Part shown: piece after piece, positions 11,216 through 24,575 of the stretch | How positions within the stretch are numbered: position 1 is the stretch's first letter | Layout: every line of letters starts with the position of its first letter | Assembly: GCA_030063045.1 (NCBI GenBank) | Contig: JAQSEB010000050.1 | Span: 682,001-746,000 of the forward strand | Source of the DNA: Pratylenchus scribneri | Taxonomy: Eukaryota > Nematoda > Chromadorea > Rhabditida > Pratylenchidae | Direction: 5' to 3' | Length of the DNA: 64,000 bases | Position numbers and translations under genes: made by a program | The notes under the pieces: generated by a model | Told to the model about the DNA's origin: nothing | Seen by the model: only the letters and a program-made list of their open reading frames with translations | The model's database searches: none

Positions 11216-13490
11216 GTTTCATTCAGCAAAGATGTATTTTTTTATGTTTCACTTCGGAAAGTTGGAATTTGTTATATTTGATTCCGGAAACTTTATGTGC
11301 CCATTGGCCATCATTGCATATGGTTTTGTTTGAATATTTTCCCCAATTTTCCTCATTCCAATCCCCCTTTCCTTCTGTCCATTTGCCTTCCTTTTTATGG
11401 CCACTCGTAAATTTGGCCCCTCTCGCGGCCTCCTTTCACTCCAAAACATCTTTTTTTCCCTTTACTCCCAATTTTCCCTGTGTTTTTGTTGCTTCCGCCG
11501 CCTTTTGCTTTACCACCAAAATTGCTGATGCAAATCGCGGCCCCCTAAAATGTTCTTTTTTTTTTTTATTTTTTAACACCTTTTTTGGCATCAATTACTG
11601 CCAAAATTTATAATTCTTATTCTTAACCACAGAAATTATTTTTTTTAAACATAAATTTGATCCAAATCTCCCTCATCAGTTGAAATCATTCGCCATTTCA
11701 TCAATTTTATTTCCCACATTTCACACTTCCATTTCAAATCCCATTCACCCACCCAATCCATTCAATAACCAATTGGTTTTGTTTGGAAAATTGTCCTTAA
11801 TTCTCCTTCATATTGGATCAAAAGTTTTCCAAATCATTTAATCATTTCACCTCACACCAACAAATGTTCTTCTTGTGACGTGCTTCATCATACTTTTCCC
11901 AACACTAATTTGATAAAGGAAAGGCAGTTTAGTTCTTAATACCTTTGGACCCAATTGTGAGAGGGGGGAACATTTCACCTTTCAATAATCTTCCATCCAA
12001 TATTTTCCCTTCCGTCATTTTCGTTGGTTGGTGGGTGGTGGTGGTGGTTTACGGTAATCCAATGGCACACAGATGCAACTCATCATCCTCCCTTTCCTTC
12101 TATATATTTTCCCTTCATGAAATGATGGCCAGTGGCGGCGGCTGAGTCCAATAATAATAAATTGAGCAGGGCGCCTGCTGTTGTTGGCCCAAATATCGCC
12201 TCCTCCGCTTTGGCCAAAAACTCCGCTTTTTATTGTTTCGCCGTCCCCCCTTCACTCATAAAATTGGTTGAAGGCAAAGGAAAATGCGATTTTCCCCCAT
12301 ATTCTCCGCAACATTGCCGAAACACAAATTAAAATTGGGCAAAATTGTTGCAAAAATGGCAAGTAATGGAATTTATTTGAGGAAGTTTTCGTGGATTTAA
12401 TTTTAATGTTTCTGTCCAATTTTTATACATTTATCCATATGGACGGACAATAGGCAATTAAATTGGACTAAATTCAATTAACATTTTCCACATTCCATTG
12501 TGTTTAATTTCTTAAAAATCTTGGCCATAAAAATCAAAAAGCATAGGAAAAATGAATACGGATTTCGATAAAATTGCCAATGAATTGATTTGAGCAGGGC
12601 ATTGCTACATTAATTAAGTACATTGATCTATTAAATAGCCAAACTATCTTCAACAAATTAGTACCATCCTCCTTCATTTCTATCAAAATATTCACCAATT
12701 TTTATGCAACAAATATATTTTGCCTTAATTAGAAACCCAAATTTTGCTTCCATCAAAAACTTAATTTTTGCCTTCTCAAAAAATCTAATTTTGCCTCCAT
12801 CAAAACCCAAAATGTTACCTCAATTAAAAATGAATTTATTCATTCCATTACTGCCAGCCAATTTCCCAATCACACAACACAGCATTTTGTGTCGTTGATG
12901 AATGATCAAAAAGGCAAAGCCGCTTTATTAGAGCGACGGTGGTGCGCACAAATTCAATTCAATTTTCCCCAAAATTGGGTGTTTGATTTTGAGGGTTTAT
13001 GCCCACAAATGGGCGGCGCAATGAGCCGAGTCATTTTGGTGAAGAAGCCAAAATCACATCGAAAAAGTGGCTCCTTCCCTCCCTCAGTCAGAGCAAATGC
13101 ATGAATGATGGCGCGGCCCCCCATAAAAAACGCCGCGGGGGATCACCGACCAAAAAAGAGGCTAGAGAGGGATGGGCCCGAATGATGGCGGCGATGAGGT
13201 AGAATTGAGGTTTGAGGGTGAACAAATTGGCGCCCTTGTGAAAAAAATTGGATGGGATGGATGGGCGATGGAGGATGGGGCAAGGTCGGCTGGAAAAAGT
13301 GTCAAATTATGGGGTGAATAGGAAATGGGGGACAGCCGAAAAAGGCAACATTTTTCATTTTTTATGTGGGTGCTCATTTTGGATTTGGGAAGGAAGGAGG
13401 AGAATTCAACCAAATATCTCCTCAAAGCTCAAACCAACAAAATACCATCAACTTCATTGTTGGTGAAAGACTTATCAATACTTGGGCCAT

Positions 13491-13791
13491 TCTTTTGGCC
13501 ATAGCTCAACGAAGCAATTGCCAATCTTGGAAGGCATTATACTATTAGAAAGCATAAAGTGTCCTCTACAAAGTGGCCAATATAAATTTTATGAATTTTA
13601 ACTTTTAAAAATTTAATGTCTTTGAGTGTAATAAAACCTAATTTTTGGAGGAAAAGCCATTTATTTTCAAAATCTTTTAATTTTTCAAAAAATTTATAAG
13701 CCAATTTTTTAGAGGACTTTTAGAGCTTTAAAATGGCATATCGCCTTCCTGAATTGGTTAATTCCTTATTGAGCTATGGCCAAAAGAATCG
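13491..13791. repeat. Family B foldback element, copy B3
   Basis: Full-length copy with both arms: TTTTGGCCATAGCTCAAC on the left and GAGCTATGGCCAAAAG on the right, with AAGTGTCCTCTACAAAGTGG inside. Intergenic. Confidence 0.88.
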
Positions 13792-15253
13792 CCTAAGTAA
13801 GTATTGAACTGTTTCATTGTAAAGGAAGGGAGGAGGCAATTCAATCAAATTTTCTTCAAAACCAACAAAAATGCCATCGACCATTTGCCTCCTTCTTTAG
13901 GCCATTTCCCTTAAATTTAATTTTGGTTTTGGCCACTGCTCATTTCCTCCATCCCCTTTGCCAACATTTCATTTCCTCTTTTGTTTTGTTTCCATTAAAA
14001 TTGCACTTTTCCCCCTTTTCAAATAATGGGCCCATCCCCTCCCTTTGGCTCAAATCAAATCTGACCCTTCCAATTTCCATCGCCCCTTTCCCACGATGCG
14101 GAAATTTTAGCCCCTTTTCATCCCCTTCGGCGGCTTCTTCAATTTCCCCATGGATTCCCCTTTGCCCCCCCCCTTTTCATTTTCATCGATAACAAAATTT
14201 GCTGTTGGCCCCAAACACAACTCAAAATTTTTGCTTGCTCTTTAATAACTTGGATAAACACAAAAAGAAGACGACTCCCTTTGGCCCCATTATTTATGAG
14301 GGGGCCGCGCAAGGAAAATGAAAAGGGGCCAAGTCAGCTTCTTCTCCTTCCATTCATTTATTTGGCTTCAACCCAGCCTCCTCTACTCCCCTTCATTTCT
14401 TTCATTACATTCATTACATTTCATTGTGTGCCCCACCTTTTCATTCTTGCACCTCAAAATCACCCCCTCTCCGCCTCGCCACTTTCAACTTTGCGCACCT
14501 TTGTCCCCACCTCCCCGTCCATAATAAAAAAATGTGTAAAGGCCAATCCTCTCCGATCCCTTGGCCATAAGGATCACCGTTTAGCCCGTCCTTTTCCCCA
14601 AAATTGACAACTTATGAATGTGGATTGAAAGGCGACAAAAAAAGATAAGCTCGCGCGGGAATTGGGATTTGAAGAAAAGGATGGGGAATTTAACCCCATT
14701 CGAATTGGCCTTAAAGCTTATAGGTCACCGTCGGCGACTGCTGCGCATTTTTAGCACATTTTTAGCCGACTTTCTCCCCCACAAATTGACAGCTTATGAA
14801 TGTGAATTGAGTGGACGAAGTTAAAGGGAAAATTGGGATTTGGACGAAAAAAGTTGAAATTCCATTATTCTCTCCAAAGTATGTTTTTTTTTCGTGACCC
14901 TGCCTTCGCATCCAAATTTGTTTCCATAAATATAATTTTGGCCTAAAACTCGACGTCACATCAACAAAAGTTCACATTTTTAAGGCGGATATTTTACATT
15001 AATGTTGGTCCCACCCAAATCAAATTAGTCTACTATTTATGTCCTCCAAATTTCAATTTAACCACAATTTAATTTAACCCATCATTCTCATCAACCATCC
15101 AAATCAATCATTGTTAATTTGAGTGGATTGATTGTGCTTAGGGGAAGAGTGTGCGCGGAAAAATGTGAAGAGTAAATTATTGTTCATTATGTAGAAGAAT
15201 GGGATGAATTTCTTTGTAGCAAACATATCATCCAATCAAATTGGAGAGGAGCC

Positions 15254-15598
15254 CAGCTTGTCGCCGTTAATAATAACTCATCAAAGATTGAAACCTATTT
15301 TGATGATTTTATTATCAAATTAAAGAGCAGACTTTTGGCTATCAAGGAATATTAATTTTATTTAATTGGCTCAGAATTGGATGAAGTTATGACCTAAAAA
15401 ATATGCAAATTTCATTATTCCATAGATAAAGGTCATTTTAAATGTTTTTTTGAGCACAACGTCATCAATTCTGTACAAATTTAAATAAAATTAATATAAT
15501 TTAATAGCCAAAAGTCTGCTCTTTAATTTGATAAGAAAATTATCAAAATTGGTTCAGTCCTTGATGAGTTTTTTGAAGTTAAATGGCTTTAAGTTTGA
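15254..15598. repeat. Family A foldback element, copy A1
   Basis: About 345-bp near-palindrome. The left arm reads AGCTTGTCGCCGTTAATA, then TCAAATTAAAGAGCAGAC and TTTTGGCTATC. The right arm carries the reverse complement (AGCCAAAAGTCTGCTC, TTTAATTTGATA, GGTTCAGTCCTTGATGAG). The centre, about AGATAAAGGTCATTTTAAA, is unpaired. No coding capacity. This is one of only three copies outside a modelled gene. Confidence 0.9.
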
Positions 15599-16739
15599 GT
15601 CTATCCCTTAAAAGAGATAAGTTTGGTTACTACATAAAAATTCATCCAATCAAATTGCTTCTCCCTCCATCAACTTAATCGAATACTATTTTTGTTTTCC
15701 CACTTTTTAATATAAAACCATTTTGCCCATTAGCAAAAAACCCTTCCCACTTTTTATGTGGCCATCCCCCCATCCGTCCATCCATCATTTCCACTTCATA
15801 AACTCCCCCACTTTCCCCATCCTCCGTACACATTTCCATCGGCCAACTTCCCCCTAAACCCCTTTTGGTCGGTGGCTGCATTTCATTTTATTCCCCCCTT
15901 TTCCTCCTTTGCCTTTTTGTGTGTGTGTGCCATTTCCGCCCATCCACGCCGTAGGCCACAACTCAAAAGCAGGAGGCAATTTTGGTTTAAGCCGCCGAAT
16001 ATGTAATTTCATTTTTGTGCCCCCCCTCCCCCCAATCCATATACTGTAATCCTTCGCCCCCATTTTGCCATAAACCTTCCTTCCTTCCCCTTTAAACTTG
16101 GCCAACTTTCCTCCCTTCCCCTCCCTTCCCCATTTTTGTGCCCTTCTCGGTCATTTAATTTCGGCCTCATCAGCAGCCAAGCAGTGGGGCATTGCTCGGA
16201 ATTTATGGACCCTGCCAGACCCCCGCCGGCCATTTCCATTTCCAGTCAAAATGGGCAGTTTTGGTGGCAGCCGGCGGCCGTCGACGATTAATTTCAATTT
16301 TGCCCCCTTTTTCCCATTTTATATAATTTTTCCATTTCAATGCATCACAAAATACCGTAGATGGCTTGAAGGGAGGGAAGAGGGGAAGGAAGGCCATGCT
16401 CGGTCGGGCATAATTTCTTCAATAAGCTTCGGCCTCGGCCCATTAAAAATGGAAAAGGGCGAAGGGGAAAGGGGGGTTGGCCGTCGGCTGGCAGCAAAAA
16501 GGGGAAAAAGGGAAGGGAAGGGAAGGGGAATGCGGCTTGCCTCCGCCCCCTTTTGGACTGCTTTACTCTGGAAAATGGAATTTAGAGGGAAGGCAGTCTC
16601 AACGAATATGCCCCCCCCCCCCATATATTCCCCTCCTCATATTTTGCACAATCCACCAATCATCATTGTCCTCGGCTTAAATATTATTATGGCACACAAA
16701 ATGATGTGATATTCAGGCAAAAGTGGCTTTTTTTAATGG

Positions 16740-16860
16740 GAATTTTATCACAGTAAGGTGGCCACTTTTTGTGAAAATTTGCCTTTTTTTATTCCATAGG
16801 ATGCCTTCACCTACACTGCCTTTTTTATTTACCGAAAGCCCTCGCCTCATTCAGAAATTA
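16740..16860. repeat. Family C repeat, copy C2 (partial)
   Basis: Carries AAGGTGGCCACTTTTTGTGA and ATGCCTTCACCTACAC, matching the left part of copy C3, which lies 50 bp to its right in the same orientation. The right arm is missing, so it looks truncated. Confidence 0.65.
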
Positions 16861-16911
16861 TGTCCAAAAATGATGATATTGTAGCCTTCATTTACAGTGA
16901 AAGTTTCTCCA

Positions 16912-17192
16912 TCTTAAGGTGGCCACTTTTGATGAAACTTTGCCTACTTTTAGTCCATATGATGCCTTCACCTAAATCATATTTTTTATCGGCGGAAAGC
17001 CCTCGCCACGGAATTTATCGCCATAAAATCAACCTTTTCCTCACTTTTGGCCATAATTCATATTTTCTTATTAAATTGTGGGAGAAATATGTTTAAATGT
17101 CATTTTATAGACAATTTTATAGGTTTTCATATTTGTCAATATTTGATTTAAAAATATGCAAAATTTCATCAAAAAGTGGCCACTTGAAATGA
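16912..17192. repeat. Family C foldback element, copy C3 (complete)
   Basis: Best copy of family C. The left end AAGGTGGCCACTTTTGATGA is mirrored at the right end by TCATCAAAAAGTGGCCACTT, giving terminal inverted repeats around an AT-rich interior of roughly 240 bp. No coding capacity. It resembles a MITE of a different family from A and B. Confidence 0.75.
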
Positions 17193-17820
17193 GGGATTTC
17201 CTTTGTTAGCCTTTTCCTTTCTTTTTTTATTATTTTTAATTCAATTCAAATTTTTCAATTTTGCGCGTGGGACAAATAATATTCTAAATTGGCTCAAGGC
17301 CCTTTTCATTTGACGCCGCCCATAAATCTTCGCCAATTTTTGAAGTTTTGATTGGAAAATGATGCGCTCTCTCGCGCGCGCGGGTTTTTGATGTTGGCCG
17401 AAAATGGGTGCAACCCAGCAGGGGGGGGGGGGCGACCAATCAAAATTGTCCCTAATAAAAATGATTTTGAAGAGGAGGAGGAAGGCTGGCAATAATCAAA
17501 AAATGGAAGGAGGCCTCGATGCGCAATAATGTCCAAAAAAGGGGGGAAGATAGCGATCAGTAATACATAAAATTTTGAAAGGAGCAAAAAATGTGAATTT
17601 TTGACGCCGATGGGCTGATGCCCCCATGCCCATTAACAAATCGGTTTTGACGGTCTTTTTTGAAGATGAAGAAGGAGGGGAGGAAGATGATGGCCTTGAC
17701 AGGAAAGGGGAAGGGATTATGTACATTTGCTCCATTCAAATTTGCACACACAAATTTGAATTATACCTATTTTTAGGGCCAATATTCCCTGAAACATAGC
17801 TTTTTAATACCTTGGGTCAT

Positions 17821-18118
17821 TCTTTTGACCATAACTCTACAAGGAAGTAACCAATCCAGGAAGGCGATATGCCTTTTAAAAGCCCTAAATGTCCTCTAAA
17901 AAGTGGCTCAAATAATTTTTTGAAAATTTAAAAATATTTTAGAAAAAATTGGCTTCTCCTCCAAAAATTGGGTTTATTATACTAAAGCACATTTAACTTT
18001 TTTCAAAATTGAATTTTATAAAATTTTAAAAGGCTAAATTGTAGAGGACACTTTGGGCTTTTCATTGGTATATCGCCTTTTCAGAATTGATTATTGCCTC
18101 ATTGAATATTTTCAAAAT
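17821..18118. repeat. Family B foldback element, copy B4
   Basis: Both family B arms are present (TTTTGACCATAACTCTAC on the left; GGTATATCGCCTTTTCAG and a degenerate end on the right), with TGTCCTCTAAAAAGTGGC inside. Intergenic. Confidence 0.85.
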
Positions 18119-19214
18119 AATGGCCCCAGGTATTGAAACGTCATCTCATCTTACCGCAATATTGACCTCCATTTTAGTGCCAAATCTTCCATACCCCCAA
18201 AATTCATCAAAAGTTCCCTCAATTCTTAAAATGTTCCTCCTCTCCCTCAAAATTTCCCTCCGCGCATTTTGGGCCATTTCTTCCATTTGCCTCCGCAATT
18301 TCGCGCACGCCTCCTTCCTTCCTTCCCCTTCGTTCAATCATTGTCCCATTCCCCCTGCTCTGCTGGAGGAGTCACACAATTTAATTTATTGTCCCTCTAC
18401 GAAAATGATGTTGGCTAAGAAATTTGCAGGCCAAAATGGGTGGAAATGGGGAATTTGGGATAGAAAATGGCATTCAATTGAGAAATTCGCGCAGCAATTT
18501 AATACAAAAAATGCCAATAAAAATGGCATTAAAATATTCACAAAAATGCCATTCATTCATTCATCATCGATTCCACTTTTTTTGTTCCCCCTCCTTCCCA
18601 TATTTCTTTACAAAAGTGGCGGTGGGTCGCCATTCATTCATTGCCCCCCTCTTTTTTTCGTCATTTAGTGTTAACAATGATTGAGTAGGGTGGGGGGGGG
18701 GGGGGAGGAGGCGGCTGGCAGAATGCAAAAGGGGGAAGGGCGAAGGGATGGGCCGGCTGGCTGGTAGCTGGCTTGGAGGGTGGTTGATTTGATCAATTTT
18801 TTGCGCAATACACATTGATCAGCCAAACGGCGGCGGCGATGGCAGTGGGTGGCGCAATGTGGATGGAGTGACATGGACTGATAATTATAATTAATTGATA
18901 ATTTGTTGATTGGGCACCACTTCCTCCTTCCCCCTTCCACATTAATATTCTTTGGAGACGACAATTGGAGGCAATTTTTGGTGATTATTTTTTGAATGAA
19001 TTTATCATATTTCCATAATTTTGACCATATTTTATAATTTCTTGTTTGAAATTGGAAGGAATCCCCGGCATTTTGATGGTTTTCCTTCTTCATTTTTTCC
19101 TTTGTTTTTGTCGTGAATTCCATCCCTCGGGGCACATCACTCCAATTGATCTGATTGGACAATGGAGCCATTTTTATAAATTCATACATAATTTATCTCA
19201 AACAAAACAAGCGA

Positions 19215-19506
19215 GGCAATCCAATAACCAATCAACCAAAACGATATTCGAAAGCCTAAAGTGTCCTCTACAAAATAGCATTTTTAAATTTTATTTATTT
19301 CAATTTAATGAATAGTTACATAATTTTTAAATATTATTAATCCAAATTTTCTGAAATTTTCTGGCAAAAGCCTCCTTTTCTACAAAGTTTTTTTAAATTT
19401 CAAAAATATTATTTAAGCCACATTTTAGAGGACATTTAGGGCTTTAAAATGGCCTATCGCCTTCTCGAATTGGTTGTTTCCTTGTTGAGTTATGGCCAAA
19501 AGAATT
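19215..19506. repeat. Family B foldback element, copy B5 (left end degraded)
   Basis: The right arm is complete (AGAGGACATTTAGGGCTTT to GAGTTATGGCCAAAAG). The left arm is recognisable only from CGATATTCGAAAGCC onwards; its outer end is replaced or diverged. Intergenic. Confidence 0.8.
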
Positions 19507-22500
19507 GCCCCTACTGACTGAGACATTCTTTTTGCCAATATTTTAAGTTAATTTTATCCGCCTCCCATTTAGGTAATTTCTTCAAATTTGTTGGCCTATC
19601 AAATTTTATGGCCACCATTCTCTTCTCAATTAGTAAATTACACCGAAATTATCCCCTACCAATCTGCTGTATGTACATTTCTAGGTTCATTTAATTTGAC
19701 AATAATTCTTCCCCAAATGTGTTTAACAATTTTATTTTTTCGCCCGGCTAACCACCACATCGACCTACCCCCTTCCCCCCATTTCCCCCATATTTCCACA
19801 ATTTTTGGTTGCCATCATTCCCCGTCGTCGTTGTCAATTATCAATTAGATTATTAACGGTCCGCTTATTATCATCCCCCACCCCACCTCCAGCCACCCCT
19901 CCACATTTTTCCCTTTAACCAAAACCCCTCCTTCCCCCCTTTAGCCACCAAAAATTGTCGCGCAATTTGTCCATCCATTTACCTCCCTTTTATACATATT
20001 AAATTAAGTCGAACCAAGCAAAAAAAAAATAAATTCGCATTTCCGCGCACCGCACCCCTCAAAAATAAGTCGGAAAACCGGGTCAGCCACATTTTTTGCC
20101 CACAAAAATATAATTTTGTGTCCTTTTTTCCATCTCCAATTGGCTCCAATCCTCCCTCCCCCCCCCCTCATTTCTTTGCGCGGAAATTACCCAAAAAGCT
20201 GCCCATTGAATATGACTACATTTTAAAGGGGAGGGACCATAATTGCTCAAAAATGATCGAAATAATGCACTCCTCGCCCCTACATACGCCCATATTTCAT
20301 TCATTTTTGGCGACGGCGGCGAACATTTTAATCCCAAAATTTCCTCAATCATTTTTGCTCATTCAGCAGATTTAAATGTCCATTTTTCTCTCCATTTTAT
20401 TTGATCATTTTCACGCATTTCACCCCTTTTTTATTGGGTTGTTTTTGCGGTATTTTCAACTTTTTTTTTATTAGGTTGTTTTCATTATGGCCCCTCAAGC
20501 AGCCAAAAGGTCATTCCATCCTGAATTGACCAAAGGAGAAATAAATAGACCATTTTGGGTTAATTTAAATAAATCTTAAATTGGAAGGAAATTTTTGCGA
20601 AATTTGGCGTTAAAGAAGGAAGGGTACTTCTTACAAGACCAGATTTTTGGGTCATCAAGGGAAAGGTAACCAACCCGGTAACCCACCCACATGGATCATC
20701 CGGTATAGGTTTTAGGGTGGGGATAGATTATAATATCCCTAACCCTAATCACTTGTAATAAGGGGGTCCTGAATAATTAAGAAGACCAGAGCAGAAGTAA
20801 CTAGGAAATCACAGCTGGACAAAAAAAAAACCAAATAAAAATATAAGAATTTTAGGGGAAATTTTCTCAGTCACAATTTGATCTGATGTACATGAAATTA
20901 GGCGGAAATTGCAAAATGGCAACATCACTTTTGCCCTTTTGTCGGTATAAAGTAAATTTGAAATTCACAGCAGGGGAAAATCAAATAAAAAATACATTTT
21001 TTGAGGGTCAAAAAAAGGCCATTCGGCACATCCTCACTCAATATAGTGGTCAAAAGGGAAAAAGATGGTAAATTAGAAGGAAATTTGCGAAATTTTGCGG
21101 CCTGAATCAAAGGCAAATCAGCCAATTCATTCACAGCGGGCGAAAATCCAATAAAAAAAATAAATGTATTTTTGGCGGAATTGTTTGTGGTCATTTCAGA
21201 ATTTAATGTTCAATGAAATGAGGCGGAAATGGACACCAAAACAAATGCAACATCCACCCAACTTTTTCCATGCTGGACACCTTTAATTGGGCTCACCGTT
21301 GATTCATTCTTCCTTCATTTGGAAATTGTTTTTCTGTACCATTTTCCTCCATTCATTTCGGCCAAAGTTTACACAAAACCCAAATCAAATTGAATTCCAC
21401 ATTAAAAATGACCGCAGACTTTTTGAAAAGACCATTTTATTAGGTGGGACATTTCCGTTGTCCATTTTGGCTAGACAAAAATAAGCCAAAACCACGTTAA
21501 ATTATTTGGTTTTCCAGACAAAAACAACATTTAAATGAGTAAAAGAAAGGGGGGAATTCAAGGACGGCTGCCCCCCAATCACCAAACCTAGCCAAATCCA
21601 AACAAAGCCAGACTGATGACCTTTCTCACCTTTTCACTTACAAATCCAAAATTTCTGTATAAATAGCCTGAAATTTGGATGAGTTTTTGCAAAATCCTCC
21701 CCTCCCAGTATTTTCTTTGCAATAATTTGAAGGGTTCCATTTATTTTGGCCCAATTTTGGTTCAGTCTCATCTAAATTTTGGCCTACATTTTATAATTTT
21801 AAGTAATTTTGGCAATGAGGCATTTTCAGAGATCAAAAGTAGTAAATTTTCCTCGAAAATTTAGAAATTTTTTAATAATTCGAATCGAAGAATATTAATT
21901 TTTAGAATTAGGCAATCGGAATAAATTCCATAAGAAAAATTCAAAATTAGATTAAATTTTCATAAAAATTGGTAGGAATTTTTCAACGAAATTAGATTAG
22001 ATTTTTATTAACAATATTTTACAAAAATTACTTATTGAATTTAGTCCAATAAATTGTTAATTAATTCCCAATTTTCTATTTCGTTAAAATGCCAACAAAT
22101 TGATTCAAAACAATTTAATAATCCAACGAATTAAATTGCGCCCAAATTTAGGAGGGGGCGTAACCCTCCCCCTCCCTCCAATGAATGGACACTTCCCTTC
22201 CCTTCCCCCCTCTTGCTTCCATTATTACCGTAGTTGCGCCCCTTTGCCCCTTTCTCTCCCTTTCCCTCCCTTTCCCATTCCCATCCATCATATTCCCCTC
22301 CCCTCCCTCCCCTCCCTCCCCTTCCCTTCCCTTCTCTTTCCTTTTGTCAAGGCTTGAAATGGAATGAAAGGGCGACCATAACCAAAAAGCAAAAGGGAGG
22401 AAGGGAATGGAAAAAATGATGAGGTTTCTTTGAGGCATTATTCCCTCCATTCCATTTCCTTCCCTTCCTAGTCCATTATTTTTTGGCAAAATCCATTTTG

Positions 22501-23995
22501 GAATTTTGGAATTTTGGAAGGCGACCATAACCAAAACAGAAGAAAAAAAAGGGGGAAAATGAGGAAAAGATAAATCCTTCTTCCAAAATTGAAGCCTTAT
22601 ACCCGCCAAATGGATGGAAAAAATGGCATTTTTTAATGCTGGCCCCAAACCCAACCAAACACCCAAAATTTTAATGCGCTCCCAAGGCTGGCTGGCAGGC
22701 GGGCAATGGGCCAAAATGCGATGGGAAGGGGGGGGGGAATGTGAAACCTCCCAAAAATTTTATATAATTGAATTTTGGGTTGGCATCGAATTTCGCGCAC
22801 ACAAACATCGGAGAAATGGGGAAGGGGGGCCAAAATTATCGCTTCAAGGAAAATAATGGAAATCACACGGAATATTTTTTTCTTTTTTAAAGGAGGTTTA
22901 TGGAATAGGCCTTGGGAATATTGTGGGAATATTTTGTGACCATTTTGGCCTCATATCCCCTTCAAATCCTTCCCTATAAATCCATGGCCATATTCCCTTC
23001 TCCATCCCTCCTTTTATCCTAATCCATCTTTTTATCCATCTTCCCTTTATAAATGTCACTATGTGGTGTCTTCTCCAAAGGAATGGGTAAATCGAAGAGT
23101 ATATTTTTGTGTGACATAGTTCATAAGAACGACCAAATAGGCCCTTGGGGAAAGGATGAAGCCTTGGCCAAAAACAACAAATAACATTTCCCCTAGGGGC
23201 CACTCATTCCCTCCTGCTGCAAAGCATAAGTGAGAGAAGGGGATGGGGAGGGTGGCACAACAATTTTGCCTCTGATAATTTGATGATTGACATGAACTGA
23301 AGATGACAAATAGATGGGAAGGGACAAATTTTAGGGGCGGGGGTTGGCTAACTCAACCTTTTTATATTCACAAATTATGGCCTTAGTTAGGATAACTCAT
23401 TATTGGTAGGGTGGCCAATGTTTGAGCCATTATCATAATAATGTCAGCCCCCCCCCCCCTCATGTGAATTCATATGTATCCCATTCGCCTCCTCTCAATT
23501 ATTATCAAAAGGATGGATTACGGTAATGCGGGGGAATGTGCAAACCCCTCCCCTTCCCCTTCCCTCCCTCTCCCTCCAAAATTGGATTGATGGATGCAAT
23601 TGTGGGGAGAGGAATTTATAAGGGGGAAGGGAAAAAGGGGTTTGGTTGCGCCTTGCGCGAAGGGCGAATGGCTGGTGTGGAGGTACTTCATTCTTCAATC
23701 ATCCATTTCATTCCGTACCTTCTCCCCGCAATTCCCTCGAATTTATTTCTCCTCATTTGGCTGACTGCTGTGCGTAAAAAAGTCGAATCCCTTCTTCTCA
23801 ATTAAAACTTCTTTTCTGCCCATTCATTTTTCTGTGCTTTTTTCGCCAATTTGCGCGGAGTTTTTTGGCCGAAAATTTGGTGTCCCTTCGCATTTCAGAG
23901 TTGAATTGCAACATGCAAAGTTGCAAAAATTATGCACAAAAAGAAAAATATATAGTTATTCGATCAAGTGAAGCCCAAAATTAATTCCGCCTATT

Positions 23996-24470
23996 TTCCG
24001 GAAAGTTTTAATTCCGCCTATTTTCTTGAAAGTTAATTCTGATTTCTTTCCGGAAAGTTTTAATTCTGATTACTTTCCGGAAAGTTTTAATTCTGATTTT
24101 GAAATCTTTCCGGAAAGTTTTAATTCTGATTTCTTTCCGGAAAGTTTTAATTCTGATTACTTTCCGGAAAGTTTTAATTCTGATTTTGAATTCTTTCCGG
24201 AAAGTTTTAATTCTGATTTCTTTCAGGAAAGTTTTAATTCTGATTTTGATTTCTTTCCGGAAAGTTTTAATTCTGATTTTGATTTCTTTCCGGAAAGTTT
24301 TAATTCTGATTTATTTCCGGAAAGTTTTAATTCTGATTACTTTCCGGAAAGTTTTAATTCTGATTTTGAATTCTTTCCGGAAAGTTTTAATTCTGATTTC
24401 TTTCCGGAAAGTTTTAATTCTGATTTCTTTCCGGAAAGTTTTAATTCCGCCTAGCTTCCGGAAAAAATTT
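23996..24470. repeat. TTCCGGAA minisatellite array 3 (27-33 bp units)
   Basis: About 16 units of TTCCGGAAAGTTTTAATTCT plus a variable tail (GATTTCT, GATTACT or GATTTTGAATTCT), plus orientation. A 142-codon frame reading repeats of SFNSDFFPE stays open through it, but another frame is open too, so this is a by-product of the repeat. The array ends about 105 bp before the Spalt start codon. Confidence 0.95.
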
Positions 24471-24545
24471 TAAATATGGAAGAAACGAAAAAATAGTAAT
24501 AATTTTAAATTTCCAAATTCCAACAAATAAATTTTCCCTCATTAA

Positions 24546-24555
24546 AGCTTTTCAG
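24546..24555 (+). promoter_or_regulatory. Splice acceptor upstream of Spalt ATG
   Basis: AGCTTTTCAG lies 20 nt before the ATG at 24576. No upstream coding exon is visible, so this is a good candidate for a spliced-leader trans-splice site, or the 3' end of a 5'-UTR intron. It supports the chosen start codon. Confidence 0.55.
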
Positions 24556-24575
24556 ATTAAATAAAAATATAAAAA

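Larger units (their letters stand above)
11216..23995. other. Gene-poor tract, right part
   Basis: About 12.8 kb between arrays 2 and 3 in which I can support no protein-coding or RNA gene. Many open frames exist on both strands because of C/G-rich low-complexity DNA, but none shows a domain, consistent splice sites or family resemblance. It contains family A at 15254-15598, family B at 13491, 17821 and 19215, family C at 16740 and 16912, and homopolymer C or G runs near 16610, 17420, 18690, 20160, 22730 and 23450. It ends about 0.6 kb before the Spalt start codon. Confidence 0.5.

Noticed and set aside
16098..16709. 203-codon plus-strand open frame
   Set aside because: Low-complexity GAAGGG/CCTTCC DNA opens frames on both strands; no family signature and no splice context.
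20730..20760. CCCTAACCCTAA telomere-like string
   Set aside because: Only about two units, not the nematode TTAGGC repeat, with ordinary sequence on both sides.
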